From positions 109,990 through 173,989 of the forward strand of contig NZ_JALJQZ010000005.1 of NCBI RefSeq assembly GCF_022968395.1: a stretch of 64,000 nucleotides of DNA, given 5' to 3'. The notes beneath the pieces are model-generated. The model did not search any database and was not told the origin of the DNA. It saw nothing but the letters and a program-made list of their open reading frames with translations. Within the stretch, counting starts at the first letter, position 1; every line of letters starts with the position of its first letter. Origin of the DNA: Affinirhizobium lemnae (GTDB lineage Bacteria > Pseudomonadota > Alphaproteobacteria > Rhizobiales > Rhizobiaceae). This document shows, piece by piece, positions 16,549-25,702 of the stretch. Position numbers and translations under genes: made by a program.

Positions 16549-16662
16549 ATCCTGTCCCTTCAGGCTTTCCGGGAAAGCGAAGGATGAAACGCCTGTTTCA
16601 GGCATGCAATGGATTTTGAAAGCGGCAGAAACTCTGCTGACGTTCCGCCGCCTCTCAGCCGG

Positions 16663-18195
16663 TTACTGCGACCATTCAACCTGGGCCAGCACGTTGGATG
16701 GGATCGGTTCGTTTTCCCAGAGCCCCTTGAGGTTCTTGTTCCACACGCCAAGCTTCGGCATCACGAAGAGGTAGAGGGCCGGCACATCCTCTGCCAGGAT
16801 CTTCTGCGCCTCGCCATAGAGTTTCGCCTGTTCGCTGGCATCGGCGGTGGCGTCTACTTTTTTCAGAACCTCGTTGAAGGCCGGGTTCTTGTAATTGAAG
16901 TAGTAGGGGTCACGCGCATAGATATCGATGTCCATCGGTTCGGCATGTGCCACGATGGTCATGTCGTAGTTGCCGCCCTTGAACACATCGGCCACCCATT
17001 TTGCCGGAAACTCGGTGGTTTCGATGTTCAGCGTTACCCCCACATCGGCAAACATGGCCTGCAACATCTGCGAACTGCGTTGCGCATAGGCCATTTGCGG
17101 CGCCTTGATCGTGAAGCTCAGTCCGCTGGCGAAGCCGGCTTCTGCCAGAAGCTTGCGTGCCTTTTCCGGATCGTAAGGGTAGGTCTTCGTCAAATCCACG
17201 AAGCCACGATCGTTCGGCGTATAATGGCTGCCGATGGCCGTGCCGAAGCCGGACCACGCCCCATCGATCAGCGCCTGTCGGTCTACCGCCATCATGAGGG
17301 CCTGGCGCACGCGCTTGTCATCGAAAGGCTTCTTGGCATTGTTCATGCCAGCCACGACCTTCAGCTCCGTATTGCCGATCACGGTGGTCAGCTTGCTGTC
17401 ACCCTCGAAGCTTGCCATCAGTTCGGGTGCTGCAAATTCTGGAAAGGCATCCAGATCACCGGATTTCAGAGCCGCAGCCTGCGCCTGCGCATCGGCTATG
17501 AAGCGGAAGGTAACCTTCTCCAGCTTGGCAGTGCCTGCCTTGTCCCAGTAATCCGGGTTCTTTGCCAGTTCGACCTGAGAGCCCTTGGCCCAGCTGACGA
17601 ACTTGAACGGACCAGTGCCGATCGGGTTCGTCTTGTTGTCGGCCGCACTTTTCGGCGCAACCATGACCGAGGACGGCCAGCCCAGCCAGTAGAGGAAATT
17701 GCCCGTCAGGCTCTTCAGCTTCACCACCAGCGTCGCTGCATCCGGCGTCTCGACGCTATCGACCGAGGCGAAATAGCGCTTCTGCGGATTGACGGAATCG
17801 GAAGCCCGCGCGCGATCGATCGAGAATTTTGCAACGGCGGAATCGAACACTTCGCCATTATGGAAAGTAACGCCCTGGCGCAGCTTGAATGTATAATTCA
17901 GCCCATCCGGCGAAATGACCCAGCTTTCGGCCAGTTGCGGCTGCACCTTGCCATCCTTGTCGATGGTCGTCAGCCCTTCAAAGATGTTCTGCCACGTCAC
18001 CTGACCGATGGCAACCGGTGCGGCAGCCGTCGGATCAAGGCCCGATGGCTCCACCGACATTCCAAGCGACAGCGAGGTTTTGGGAGCCGCCTGCGCGGAA
18101 CCAAGCGCGCCCAGGGCGACGCCAGCCGCCAATGAAAGAACGACGAAGGTTCGGCGCGAAAAGCCGGTTGAGGTGGAAAGCGTGAGGCGTGACAT
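16663..18195 (-). CDS. ABC transporter periplasmic solute-binding protein, family 5
   Basis: A 510-residue periplasmic receptor of the DppA family. The N-terminus has a twin-arginine-like signal (GFSRRTFVVLSLAAG) ending at AQA, so export may be through Tat rather than Sec. Mature motifs include LSLGMSVEPSGLDPT, VTFHNGEVFDSAVAKFS and PIGTGPFKFVSW. It is only distantly similar to the paralogs at 1458 and 3491. It heads the permease-permease-amidase set and follows the LysR gene. Ligand unknown; the amidase suggests an amide-bearing compound. Confidence 0.92.
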   Translation of the reverse strand: MSRLTLSTSTGFSRRTFVVLSLAAGVALGALGSAQAAPKTSLSLGMSVEPSGLDPTAAAPVAIGQVTWQNIFEGLTTIDKDGKVQPQLAESWVISPDGLNYTFKLRQGVTFHNGEVFDSAVAKFSIDRARASDSVNPQKRYFASVDSVETPDAATLVVKLKSLTGNFLYWLGWPSSVMVAPKSAADNKTNPIGTGPFKFVSWAKGSQVELAKNPDYWDKAGTAKLEKVTFRFIADAQAQAAALKSGDLDAFPEFAAPELMASFEGDSKLTTVIGNTELKVVAGMNNAKKPFDDKRVRQALMMAVDRQALIDGAWSGFGTAIGSHYTPNDRGFVDLTKTYPYDPEKARKLLAEAGFASGLSFTIKAPQMAYAQRSSQMLQAMFADVGVTLNIETTEFPAKWVADVFKGGNYDMTIVAHAEPMDIDIYARDPYYFNYKNPAFNEVLKKVDATADASEQAKLYGEAQKILAEDVPALYLFVMPKLGVWNKNLKGLWENEPIPSNVLAQVEWSQ

Positions 18196-18313
18196 GCTTG
18201 AAAATCCCCTGGATCTTGCTCCATCCGCCGTTTCAAGCGCGGCAGCAGAGCTGTTTATGCGAAAATACTGTCATTTCGCAGGCGCACACACAATGGCGAA
18301 TTTTGTGTGCTCT

Positions 18314-18334
18314 GTGTAGCCGAAATCGCTACAC
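18314..18334. promoter_or_regulatory. Inverted repeat at the end of the LysR gene
   Basis: GTGTAGC and GCTACAC are perfect 7-bp arms 7 bp apart, overlapping the LysR stop codon and about 120-140 bp before the binding-protein start. It could be a LysR-type operator (T-N-A core) for the binding-protein operon or part of a terminator. Confidence 0.4.
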
Positions 18335-19267
18335 ATCTCTCTTCGCTTTCTGACCTGCCTTGCGGGGTTCCGCTCCGCGCATAAAAGCCTCGATGAAATC
18401 CACCAGCTTGGCGGCGGCAAAGGAAAGCTGGCGATCAGGCGCGACGCAGAGCTCAATCGCCGTCTTCACCGCCCGCCCGCCGGAAATCGGAATGGCGGAC
18501 AGAAGCCCCATTTCGATTTCGCGCGTAATGGTCAGCCTCGGCAGAAGCGTCACCGCCGCTTCGCGCAAGACCAGTTCCTTCAACATCTCCAATGATCCAG
18601 TGACGAAAACCGGGTCGAGTTCGACACCGACCTTGGCAAACTGCTCCTCGAAGGCCTGACGAGCACCGAAGCTCTTGTCGGGCAGCGCCAGAGGGAGCGC
18701 AGCCACATCCTTGAGCGAGATTTCGGTCATTCCAGCAGCCGCGTGCCTGGCAGAGGTGATGAGATCATAGGCCACTTCCGAACGAAGCCGCACCTTGACC
18801 CCTGTCAGCTTGGGCGCAAACAGGGTGACGACAAGATCGGCCTCGGCGCTCGATAGTGCCTCGATGGCCTGTCTGGCCGTCGTGATAGCCACCTCGAACC
18901 GCAGATTGGGATATTTCAGGCTGAATTGCGCAAGCACGGGCGCAAGCAGGTTCGCGACCGCAGCCCCGTTGGCATAGATCACCACCCGCCCACGCTGGAG
19001 CCCCTGGAGGTCATCGATCAGCTGATGCACATGCTCCAGCTCCCGCAATGTCTTGCCTGCGCGAGCCGCAAGCAGTTCACCCGCCGCCGTCAGACGGATG
19101 CCCCGACTGCTGCGTTCAACCAGCGGCGTGCCGAAATAATGTTCGAGATTTTCGATCTGACGACTGACGGCGGTTGCCGCCACATTCAGATTTTCTGCGG
19201 CGGCGCGCATGGAATTGGTGCGCACCACCTCATCGAAATACATCAGGGCCCGAAGCTGCATGGACAT
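18329..19267 (-). CDS. LysR family transcription regulator
   Basis: A 312-residue LysR regulator. The N-terminal helix-turn-helix (MRAAAENLNVAATAVSRQIENLEHYFGTPLVER) spans residues 20-52 and the rest is the inducer-binding domain. It sits inside the transport block between two transporter sets, reading in the same direction as both. It probably controls uptake or use of the transported compounds and may itself be part of the long transcript from the upstream ATPase genes (25-bp gap). The last dozen residues are basic, which is not typical but not rare. Confidence 0.92.
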   Translation of the reverse strand: MSMQLRALMYFDEVVRTNSMRAAAENLNVAATAVSRQIENLEHYFGTPLVERSSRGIRLTAAGELLAARAGKTLRELEHVHQLIDDLQGLQRGRVVIYANGAAVANLLAPVLAQFSLKYPNLRFEVAITTARQAIEALSSAEADLVVTLFAPKLTGVKVRLRSEVAYDLITSARHAAAGMTEISLKDVAALPLALPDKSFGARQAFEEQFAKVGVELDPVFVTGSLEMLKELVLREAAVTLLPRLTITREIEMGLLSAIPISGGRAVKTAIELCVAPDRQLSFAAAKLVDFIEAFMRGAEPRKAGQKAKRDV

Positions 19268-19291
19268 CCGCCAAAAGTGAGTGCGCTCGCT

Positions 19292-20047
19292 TTAAGCCGT
19301 CCGGCGGAAGCCTTCGCTCGCCACCAACAGCTGGCGCGTATACTCTTGCGAAAACTCGCGCTTTTCCAGAGCCTCGACAGAAACTGTTTCCACGACCTCA
19401 CCCTTTTTCATCACCGCCAGCCGCTCGCACATATGGCTGATGACGCCAAGATCGTGGCTGACCATGATGAAGGTGAGGTTCCGGTCCTTGCGCGCCTGCT
19501 CCAGCAGGTTGAGGATTTCGGCCTGGATGGAGGCATCGAGCGCCGAAGTCGGCTCATCCAGAAGCAGGATCTTCGGCTCCAGGATCAGCGCACGGGCAAT
19601 GGCAATGCGCTGGCGCTGGCCGCCCGAAAGCTGGTGCGAATAGCGGAACCGGAAGCCGGAGCCGAGCCCCACCTCATCCAATGCGCGGGCAATGCGGGCA
19701 TCGACGTCGGAAAAGCCATGGATCGCAAGCGGCTCCAGCAACAGCCGATCGACTGTCTGGCGCGGATGCAGCGAACCATAGGGATCCTGAAACACCATCT
19801 GGACCGTACGATAGAATTCCTTGTCCCGGCGGGAACCGGAATAGCTGCGACCAGCAACCGTCAGGCTGCCGGATTCGAACACATTCAATCCCGCAACGGC
19901 GCGCAGCAGTGTCGATTTGCCCGAACCGGATTCTCCAACGATCCCGAAAGATTCGCCCTCGTTCACATTCATGGTCACATGGTTGAGCGCGACAAACTCG
20001 TCGAATGTCACCACTATGTCGCGAACGGAAAGTGCCGTACCGGTCAT
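19292..20047 (-). CDS. ABC transporter ATPase, DppF/OppF type
   Basis: A 251-residue ATPase. The start was set at ATG 20047, overlapping the stop of the preceding ATPase gene (ATGA). Walker A is GESGSGKSTLL near residue 38, the signature LSGGQRQRIAIARAL near residue 144, Walker B ILLLDEPTSALD, and the H-loop MVSHDLGV. It pairs with the neighbouring DppD-type ATPase. This is the only ATPase pair for peptide-type transporters in the window, against three permease pairs. Confidence 0.93.
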   Translation of the reverse strand: MTGTALSVRDIVVTFDEFVALNHVTMNVNEGESFGIVGESGSGKSTLLRAVAGLNVFESGSLTVAGRSYSGSRRDKEFYRTVQMVFQDPYGSLHPRQTVDRLLLEPLAIHGFSDVDARIARALDEVGLGSGFRFRYSHQLSGGQRQRIAIARALILEPKILLLDEPTSALDASIQAEILNLLEQARKDRNLTFIMVSHDLGVISHMCERLAVMKKGEVVETVSVEALEKREFSQEYTRQLLVASEGFRRTA

Positions 20048-20877
20048 TGCGTCCACTCCGCCTGTCGCTCCAGCACCGGAAGCGGATGCCTATGGCTGCC
20101 GATCGTGGGCAGGCAGTTCAACAGTCCCCGCGTGTAGGGATGCTGCGCCGCTGCCAGATTGGCAGATGGCAACTCCTCCACCACGCGGCCAGCATACATC
20201 ACCAGCACGCGATCGCAGAAGGAGGACACCAGCCTCAGATCATGGCTGACGAAAATCAGACCCATGCCGCGCTCGGCCACAAGCTTGTCCAGAATGCCGA
20301 GCACCTCCAGCTGCACAGTCACGTCGAGCGCGGATGTCGGTTCGTCCGCAATCAGCAACTCGGGACCGCAGACCAGCATCATGGCAATCATGATGCGCTG
20401 ACCCATACCGCCGGAGACTTCATGCGGATAAAGATCGAATACACGTTCGGGATCGCGGATCTGCACCGCCTCCAGCATGGCAAGCGCCCGATCCCGGGCC
20501 TGGCGACCAGACACACTTTCATGCGTCCGCAGCGTTTCGATGATCTGCTTGCCGATGGGCATGACGGGATTTAGCGAATATTTCGGATCCTGCAGGATCA
20601 TCGCCATGCGCTTGCCGCGCATATCGCGCCGCTGACGTTTGGAGGCGGATAGAAGGTCGACACCGTCGAAGTTCAGCCTGTCGGCAGTGATCTTTGCATG
20701 TCCCGGCGTCAGGCCCATGATGGCGCGACCGGTCTGCGATTTGCCGGAGCCGGATTCGCCGACGATACCAAGTCTTTCCCGTCCAAGCGTGAAGGATACG
20801 CCACGCACGGCATTCACTTCGCCGGTGCGCGTTGGAAAGCTCACGCGCAAATTCTCCACGGTCAGAAGCGGGCTCAT
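20044..20877 (-). CDS. ABC transporter ATPase, DppD/OppD type
   Basis: A 277-residue ATPase starting MSPLLTVENLRVSF; the longer frame to 21030 overlaps the permease gene and is not real. Walker A is GESGSGKSQTG, the signature VSGGMGQRIMIAMML, Walker B LLIADEPTSALD, followed by FVSHDLRL. The second half of the signature (GMGQR) is usual for DppD. The stop overlaps the next ATPase start and its own start overlaps the end of the permease gene, so the whole set is translationally coupled. Confidence 0.93.
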   Translation of the reverse strand: MSPLLTVENLRVSFPTRTGEVNAVRGVSFTLGRERLGIVGESGSGKSQTGRAIMGLTPGHAKITADRLNFDGVDLLSASKRQRRDMRGKRMAMILQDPKYSLNPVMPIGKQIIETLRTHESVSGRQARDRALAMLEAVQIRDPERVFDLYPHEVSGGMGQRIMIAMMLVCGPELLIADEPTSALDVTVQLEVLGILDKLVAERGMGLIFVSHDLRLVSSFCDRVLVMYAGRVVEELPSANLAAAQHPYTRGLLNCLPTIGSHRHPLPVLERQAEWTQ

Positions 20878-21806
20878 TGTCCGGCCTCCTTCGGGTCGAG
20901 TGCATCGCGCAAGCCATCGCCCAGCAAGTTGAAACCAAGGCTGACGATAAGGATGGCAAAGCCCGGCATGGCCGCAACCCACCACTGGTCGAGAATGAAG
21001 CGACGGCCAGAGGCAATCATCGCACCCCATTCCGGCAGCGGCGGCTGTGCACCGAGGCCGAGGAACCCAAGACCGGCGGCCGTCAGAATAATGCCTGCCA
21101 TATCCAGCGTCACACGTACGATCAGCGAGGATGTGCAGAGCGGCATGACGTGCCGAAGCACGATGCGGAAGGGCGAGGCTCCCATCAGCTTGACCGCCGA
21201 AATGAATTCCGAATTGCGGAAGGTCAGTGTCTCGGCGCGCGCAATGCGGGCGTAAGGCGGCCAGGAGGTCACGGCAATTGCCAGAATGGCATTCTCGATT
21301 CCCGGTCCGAGAGCCGCGACCAGAGCCAGCGCCAGAACGAGCTTCGGAAAGGCGAGGAAAATGTCGGTGATGCGCATGAGAACGGCATCGATCCAGCCAC
21401 CGGCATAACCGGCAACCGTTCCCACCAGCAGACCGATGGGTGCGGCAATCACAGCGACCAGCACCACGACCATCAACGTCAGCCGCGAACCATGAATGAG
21501 GCGCGAAAGAATATCGCGTCCCTGGTCGTCGGTTCCCAGAAGAAAGCCTTCCGAACCCGGCGGCAGCAGGCGTGAATTGCGCAGGTCACCGACCACCGGA
21601 TTATGCGGCGAAATGACATCCGCCAGGGCCGCCACCACGATCAGCGCGATGATGATGAAGAGGCCAAGCAGCGCCAGCCGGTTTTCCGAAAACCGGCGCC
21701 AGACGACATAGGCGCGACCAAGCTGCGCCTGCCTGCGGGTTGTCGGGCGGTCGGAAAGCAGCCATTCGCGGCTATACGGTTTCAATGTGGTCTCAAGGCT
21801 CGTCAT
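20874..21806 (-). CDS. ABC transporter permease, DppC type
   Basis: A 310-residue permease starting MTSLETTLKPYSREWLL. It carries GFLLGTDDQGRDILSRLIHGSR, the EAA loop (FISAVKLMGASPFRIVLRHVMPLCTSS) and the ending NLLGDGLRDALDPKEAG. The frame extends upstream to 22238, but that part overlaps the DppB gene and is a shadow. Start and stop overlap both neighbours by 4 bp (ATGA type). Confidence 0.93.
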   Translation of the reverse strand: MTSLETTLKPYSREWLLSDRPTTRRQAQLGRAYVVWRRFSENRLALLGLFIIIALIVVAALADVISPHNPVVGDLRNSRLLPPGSEGFLLGTDDQGRDILSRLIHGSRLTLMVVVLVAVIAAPIGLLVGTVAGYAGGWIDAVLMRITDIFLAFPKLVLALALVAALGPGIENAILAIAVTSWPPYARIARAETLTFRNSEFISAVKLMGASPFRIVLRHVMPLCTSSLIVRVTLDMAGIILTAAGLGFLGLGAQPPLPEWGAMIASGRRFILDQWWVAAMPGFAILIVSLGFNLLGDGLRDALDPKEAGQ

Positions 21807-22870
21807 CGGCTGCGCGTCCTCGGATCGAGCGTCCGGTACAGCAGATCGGACAACAGATTGATGGTCACGAACACGGCGCCCACAACAAGCGTGCCACCCA
21901 GCACGGCGTTGATATCCGCGTTCTGCAGCGAGTTGGTGATGTAGAGGCCCAGTCCCGGCCAGGAGAAGATCGTCTCCGTCAGAACCGACCCTTCCAGCAG
22001 GCCTGCATAGGAAAGCGCGATGACCGTAATCAGCGGCACGGCGGCATTGCGCAGCGCGTGGAACCAAATGATGCGGGTTTCCGAAAGCCCCTTCGCCCGA
22101 GCCGCAACGACATATTCCTGCGCCAGCTCGTTCAGCATGAAGGAGCGCGTCATGCGGCTGATATAGGCCAGCGAAAAATATCCCAGCAGTGCAGATGGCA
22201 GGATGATGTGCCGGAAAAGATCCCGGAAAACTTCCCACTCGCCCTGCATGATGGCATCGAACAGGTAGAAGCCGGTCGTAGAAACAAACGTGTATTCGTA
22301 CACCACGTCGATACGCCCCGGATAGGCAACCCAGTTCAGCTTCGCGTAGAAGAAGAGCAACGCCAGGAGCGCGAGCCAGAAGACCGGCACCGAATAGCCG
22401 ATAAGCCCTACGACACGCACCACCTGATCGACAATGCTGCCGCGCTTTACTGCCGCCAGAACACCAAGCGGCACGCCGAACAGAGCGCCGATCAGGGTGC
22501 CAACGGTTGCGAGCTCCATGGTCGCCGGAAACACACGCTTGATGTCCTCCAGCACCGGATTGCTGGTCAGCACCGAGGTGCCGAAATCACCGGACAGAAC
22601 CTGTTTCAGGTAGATGAAAAACTGCTGCCAGAGCGGCAGGTTCAGCCCAAGTTCCTCGCGAACTCGCTCCACCACATGCGCCGGCGCACGATCACCGACA
22701 ATGGCGAGCGCCGGATCGATGGGCACCACGCGACCGATGAAAAAGGTAACGGCCAACAGGCCGAGGAAAGTGGTCAGAACCGTCACCGCGAAACGCAGGA
22801 CGGCCCATGACCTGCGGTTGTTGCGACGCCGCCGTGGCCGCGTCGCTCCGCTCGTCTCGGGAAGTGTCAA
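21803..22870 (-). CDS. ABC transporter permease, DppB type
   Basis: A permease of about 355 residues. The annotated start is a TTG 11 bp after the binding-protein stop; a later start is possible, since residues 1-25 are arginine-rich and precede the first membrane helix (VLRFAVTVLTTFLGLLAVTFFIG). The EAA loop (YVVAARAKGLSETRIIWFHALRNAAVPL) and NLLSDLLYRTLDPRTRSR ending are intact. The periplasmic loop near residues 150-180 is longer than in E. coli DppB. Confidence 0.88.
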   Translation of the reverse strand: MTLPETSGATRPRRRRNNRRSWAVLRFAVTVLTTFLGLLAVTFFIGRVVPIDPALAIVGDRAPAHVVERVREELGLNLPLWQQFFIYLKQVLSGDFGTSVLTSNPVLEDIKRVFPATMELATVGTLIGALFGVPLGVLAAVKRGSIVDQVVRVVGLIGYSVPVFWLALLALLFFYAKLNWVAYPGRIDVVYEYTFVSTTGFYLFDAIMQGEWEVFRDLFRHIILPSALLGYFSLAYISRMTRSFMLNELAQEYVVAARAKGLSETRIIWFHALRNAAVPLITVIALSYAGLLEGSVLTETIFSWPGLGLYITNSLQNADINAVLGGTLVVGAVFVTINLLSDLLYRTLDPRTRSR

Positions 22871-22881
22871 GGAACCGGCCC

Positions 22882-24519
22882 TTAGTCCTTCGAGATGTTG
22901 TGGACGAAGTTGGTGTCAAAGCTCGGACCGAGCTTGAAGCCCTTCAGCTTGGCCGAATAGCCCGCCACTTCCACCTGCTGGAAGATGATGACGAACGGAC
23001 CCTTGGCCAGAACTTCCTTCTGAAGCTTCTGGTAGATCTCGGCGCGCTTTGCGCTGTCCTTCTCCAGAAGTGCAGCCTGCGTCTGCTTCGTCAGTTCCGG
23101 CACATCCCAGGCATTGCGCCATGCGAGCGTCTTGTTCTTGCCCGCATCCGAATTGTCCGGATTGGCCGTGAAGGTTTCGGCATTCGAGTTCGGATCGAAA
23201 TAGTCCGAACCCCACTGGCCGATATACATATCGTGCTGGCGAGCGCGGTACTTGGTTAGTGTTTGCTTACCATCACCCGGAATGATTTCCAGCTTTACGC
23301 CTGCCTGCGCCAGGGTCTGCTGATAGGCTTCCGCAATACCGGTTACGGGCTGCGTATTGCGCACATCCATCGTCACCTTGAAGCCGTCTTTCAGGCCAGC
23401 CTTGGCCAGCAGTTCCTTGGCCTTGGCAACATCCAGCTTGTAGGGATTTTCAGAGATTGCACCCAGCTGGCCTTCCGGCAGGAAGGTCTGGTGGATCTTG
23501 CCGATGCCGTTGATCAGCGTCGCGCCGATCGCATCGTAATCCATCAGATACTTGAACGCTTCAACCACTTCCGGCTTGGCAAGGTTCGGGTTCTTCTGGT
23601 TCAGACCGATGTAATAGACGGTGCCCTTTGGAGCAGACGTCTGGGCCAGCGTGGACTTGGACGCAATCGCCTTCAGATCATTTGGCTCGAGGTTACGGGC
23701 GATATCGATATCGCCGTTTTCAAGAGCGAGACGCTGCGAGGCGCTTTCCTTCATGTAGCGGTAGATGACACGCTTCAGCTTGGGCTTTGCGCCCTGAAAA
23801 TTCGGATTAGCTTCAAGAACGACGGCTTCGTTCGCCTTCCAGGTCAGCACCTTGAACGGGCCAGAGCCGGCATAGCCGGTCTTCAGGAACTCGTTGCCAA
23901 AATCATTATCCCATTTGGCTTCAGCGGTTACCGTAACCGGCTTGGCCTTGGCAGCAACAACCTTCTTGTCAACGACCGAGGCAACCGTGGCCGTCAGAAC
24001 GTTCAGGACAAAGCTCGGCGCGTAGGGCTTGTCGACTGTCAGAACGAAGGTCGAGGCATCGGCAGCCTTCGCCTTTTCGGCGACATTGTCACCCTTCAAA
24101 CCGAACTGCGTCAGCAGGAAGGCTGGCGACTTGTCGAGCTTCACGGCGCGCTCGAACGAATAGGCCACGTCCTCTGCCGTGATCGGATTGCCGGACGCAA
24201 ACTTTAGGTTCGGCTTCAGCTTGAACGTATAGGTCAGACCATCGTCGGAAATCTTCCAGCTTTCTGCAAGCTGACCGACAACCTTGGATGTATCGTTCGG
24301 ATCGAGCATCACCAGCTTTTCGTAAGTGTTGGCGGTCACTTCGGCTGTGGAAAGCTCGAAAGCCTCGCCTGGATCAAGCGTGATGATGTCGTCTATGGCA
24401 AAGCCGACAACCAGCGTATCGGCTGGCGTTGCGGCAAAAGCCTGCGGCGCAGACAGCATCATGACAGAGAGGGCAGCGCTGGTGCCAAGGAGGCGGAGGC
24501 TTCGGTTGAACTCGTTCAT
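22882..24519 (-). CDS. ABC transporter periplasmic solute-binding protein, family 5
   Basis: A 545-residue periplasmic receptor. The start was set at ATG 24519 because GGGGA is 9 nt before it; 24534 is possible. A Sec signal (LLGTSAALSVMMLSAPQAFA) precedes the mature protein, which begins TPADTLVVGFAIDDIITLDPG. Motifs include LKFASGNPITAEDVAYSF and the C-terminal TKYRARQHDMYIGQWGSDYFDP. It leads a complete transporter (receptor, two permeases, two ATPases). The M19 dipeptidase gene 54 bp upstream on the same strand supports a role in uptake of dipeptides or similar compounds. Confidence 0.93.
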   Translation of the reverse strand: MNEFNRSLRLLGTSAALSVMMLSAPQAFAATPADTLVVGFAIDDIITLDPGEAFELSTAEVTANTYEKLVMLDPNDTSKVVGQLAESWKISDDGLTYTFKLKPNLKFASGNPITAEDVAYSFERAVKLDKSPAFLLTQFGLKGDNVAEKAKAADASTFVLTVDKPYAPSFVLNVLTATVASVVDKKVVAAKAKPVTVTAEAKWDNDFGNEFLKTGYAGSGPFKVLTWKANEAVVLEANPNFQGAKPKLKRVIYRYMKESASQRLALENGDIDIARNLEPNDLKAIASKSTLAQTSAPKGTVYYIGLNQKNPNLAKPEVVEAFKYLMDYDAIGATLINGIGKIHQTFLPEGQLGAISENPYKLDVAKAKELLAKAGLKDGFKVTMDVRNTQPVTGIAEAYQQTLAQAGVKLEIIPGDGKQTLTKYRARQHDMYIGQWGSDYFDPNSNAETFTANPDNSDAGKNKTLAWRNAWDVPELTKQTQAALLEKDSAKRAEIYQKLQKEVLAKGPFVIIFQQVEVAGYSAKLKGFKLGPSFDTNFVHNISKD

Positions 24520-24573
24520 GGTCTGGTTCCCCATTTCTTTAAAACATTGTTTTTTAAATCACTTAACCGTCTC

Positions 24574-25626
24574 TCAAGCCCAGGTTTCCGCAAAGATCCT
24601 GAACCAGTTTTCACGGCAAAGCTTTATTAGTTCGTACTGACCGTATCCCGCGTTTCTGAGGGCCGCAACCAGTTTCTGATTGCCCGCCGCATCATTGATT
24701 TCCTGTGGAACAGTGGCTCCGTCGAAGTCTGAACCAAGCGCCACGCAATCAATGCCCATGCGCTCGACCATGTAGTCAATGTGCTTGACCATGAGATCCA
24801 GCGAGGTGTCGGCATCGTCGCGCGCATCCGGCCGCAGCATCGTCACGGCATAGTTGAGGCCGACCAGACCTTTTCGCTCGCGGATGGCGTCCATCTGCTT
24901 GTCGGTCAGGTTACGGGCCACCTCAGTCAGAGCATGAACATTGGAATGGCTGGCAACGAGCGGCTTTTCAGAGGTCTTCTCCACATCCCAGAAACCTTTC
25001 TCGGTGATGTGGGCGAGATCGATGACGATGCCCAGACGATCGCATTCCTTCACCAGAGCAAAGCCTGCATTGGTCAGACCCGGCGCCGTATCCGGTGACA
25101 TGGGATAGGCAAACGGCACACCATGACCAAAGATGTTGTGGCGGCTCCAGACGGGTCCCAGCGAGCGCAGGCCCGCCGCATGGAACACGTCGAGAGCGGC
25201 CAGATCGGCACCGATCGCCTCACAGCCCTCCATATGCATGACGCAGGCGAAGATTCCGTCGTCCATCGCAGCCCGGATTTCCGGCACCGTGCGGCAGATC
25301 CGCCAGGCATTGGCGCGATCAAGCTGCAGCGCGACGGCAAATTTTTCCATGGCAATATCGAGCGACGGCTGGCGAGCCAAAGGGGCCGCAAGCGGGGTGA
25401 CATAGTGCCCCTGCCCGTCCGGCTCCTGCAAAATCAAATCGCCCGAGGGAATGTAGATCGCGCAGAGTCCACCGGCCAAACCACCCGCTTTCGCGCGGGG
25501 GCCATCGATATGCCCCTCTCTCGTGCCCTGCATGAATTCACGGACAGGATCGGCGCCGTTGCGCATGTTGCGCCATAGCCGCAAGAGAACATCGTTGTGG
25601 CCGTCGAAGACTAATTCCATTGTCAT
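24574..25626 (-). CDS. Membrane dipeptidase (renal dipeptidase, peptidase M19)
   Basis: A 350-residue zinc dipeptidase of the M19 family, which cleaves dipeptides including those with D-residues. The metal ligands are visible: FDGHNDVLLRLW at the N-terminus (His-x-Asp), HMEGCEAIG near residue 122 (bridging Glu), the LAHITEKGFWDV and VASHSNVHAL histidines, and ALGSDFDGA near residue 298. No signal peptide, so it acts in the cytoplasm on imported substrate. ATG 25620 is an alternative start. It sits first in the transport operon, just upstream of the receptor. Confidence 0.93.
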   Translation of the reverse strand: MTMELVFDGHNDVLLRLWRNMRNGADPVREFMQGTREGHIDGPRAKAGGLAGGLCAIYIPSGDLILQEPDGQGHYVTPLAAPLARQPSLDIAMEKFAVALQLDRANAWRICRTVPEIRAAMDDGIFACVMHMEGCEAIGADLAALDVFHAAGLRSLGPVWSRHNIFGHGVPFAYPMSPDTAPGLTNAGFALVKECDRLGIVIDLAHITEKGFWDVEKTSEKPLVASHSNVHALTEVARNLTDKQMDAIRERKGLVGLNYAVTMLRPDARDDADTSLDLMVKHIDYMVERMGIDCVALGSDFDGATVPQEINDAAGNQKLVAALRNAGYGQYELIKLCRENWFRIFAETWA

Positions 25627-25702
25627 TTCCGATTATGCAGATGAGCGAGAATGCGGCGATCCTAGATCCTTCGCGGCAGACCGCAAGGCGAAAAGTAGCA
25701 GG

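Noticed and set aside
20877..22238. Long upstream extensions of the ATPase and permease frames at 20044 and 20874
   Set aside because: They overlap well-supported coupled genes; the inner ATGs overlap the preceding stop codons.
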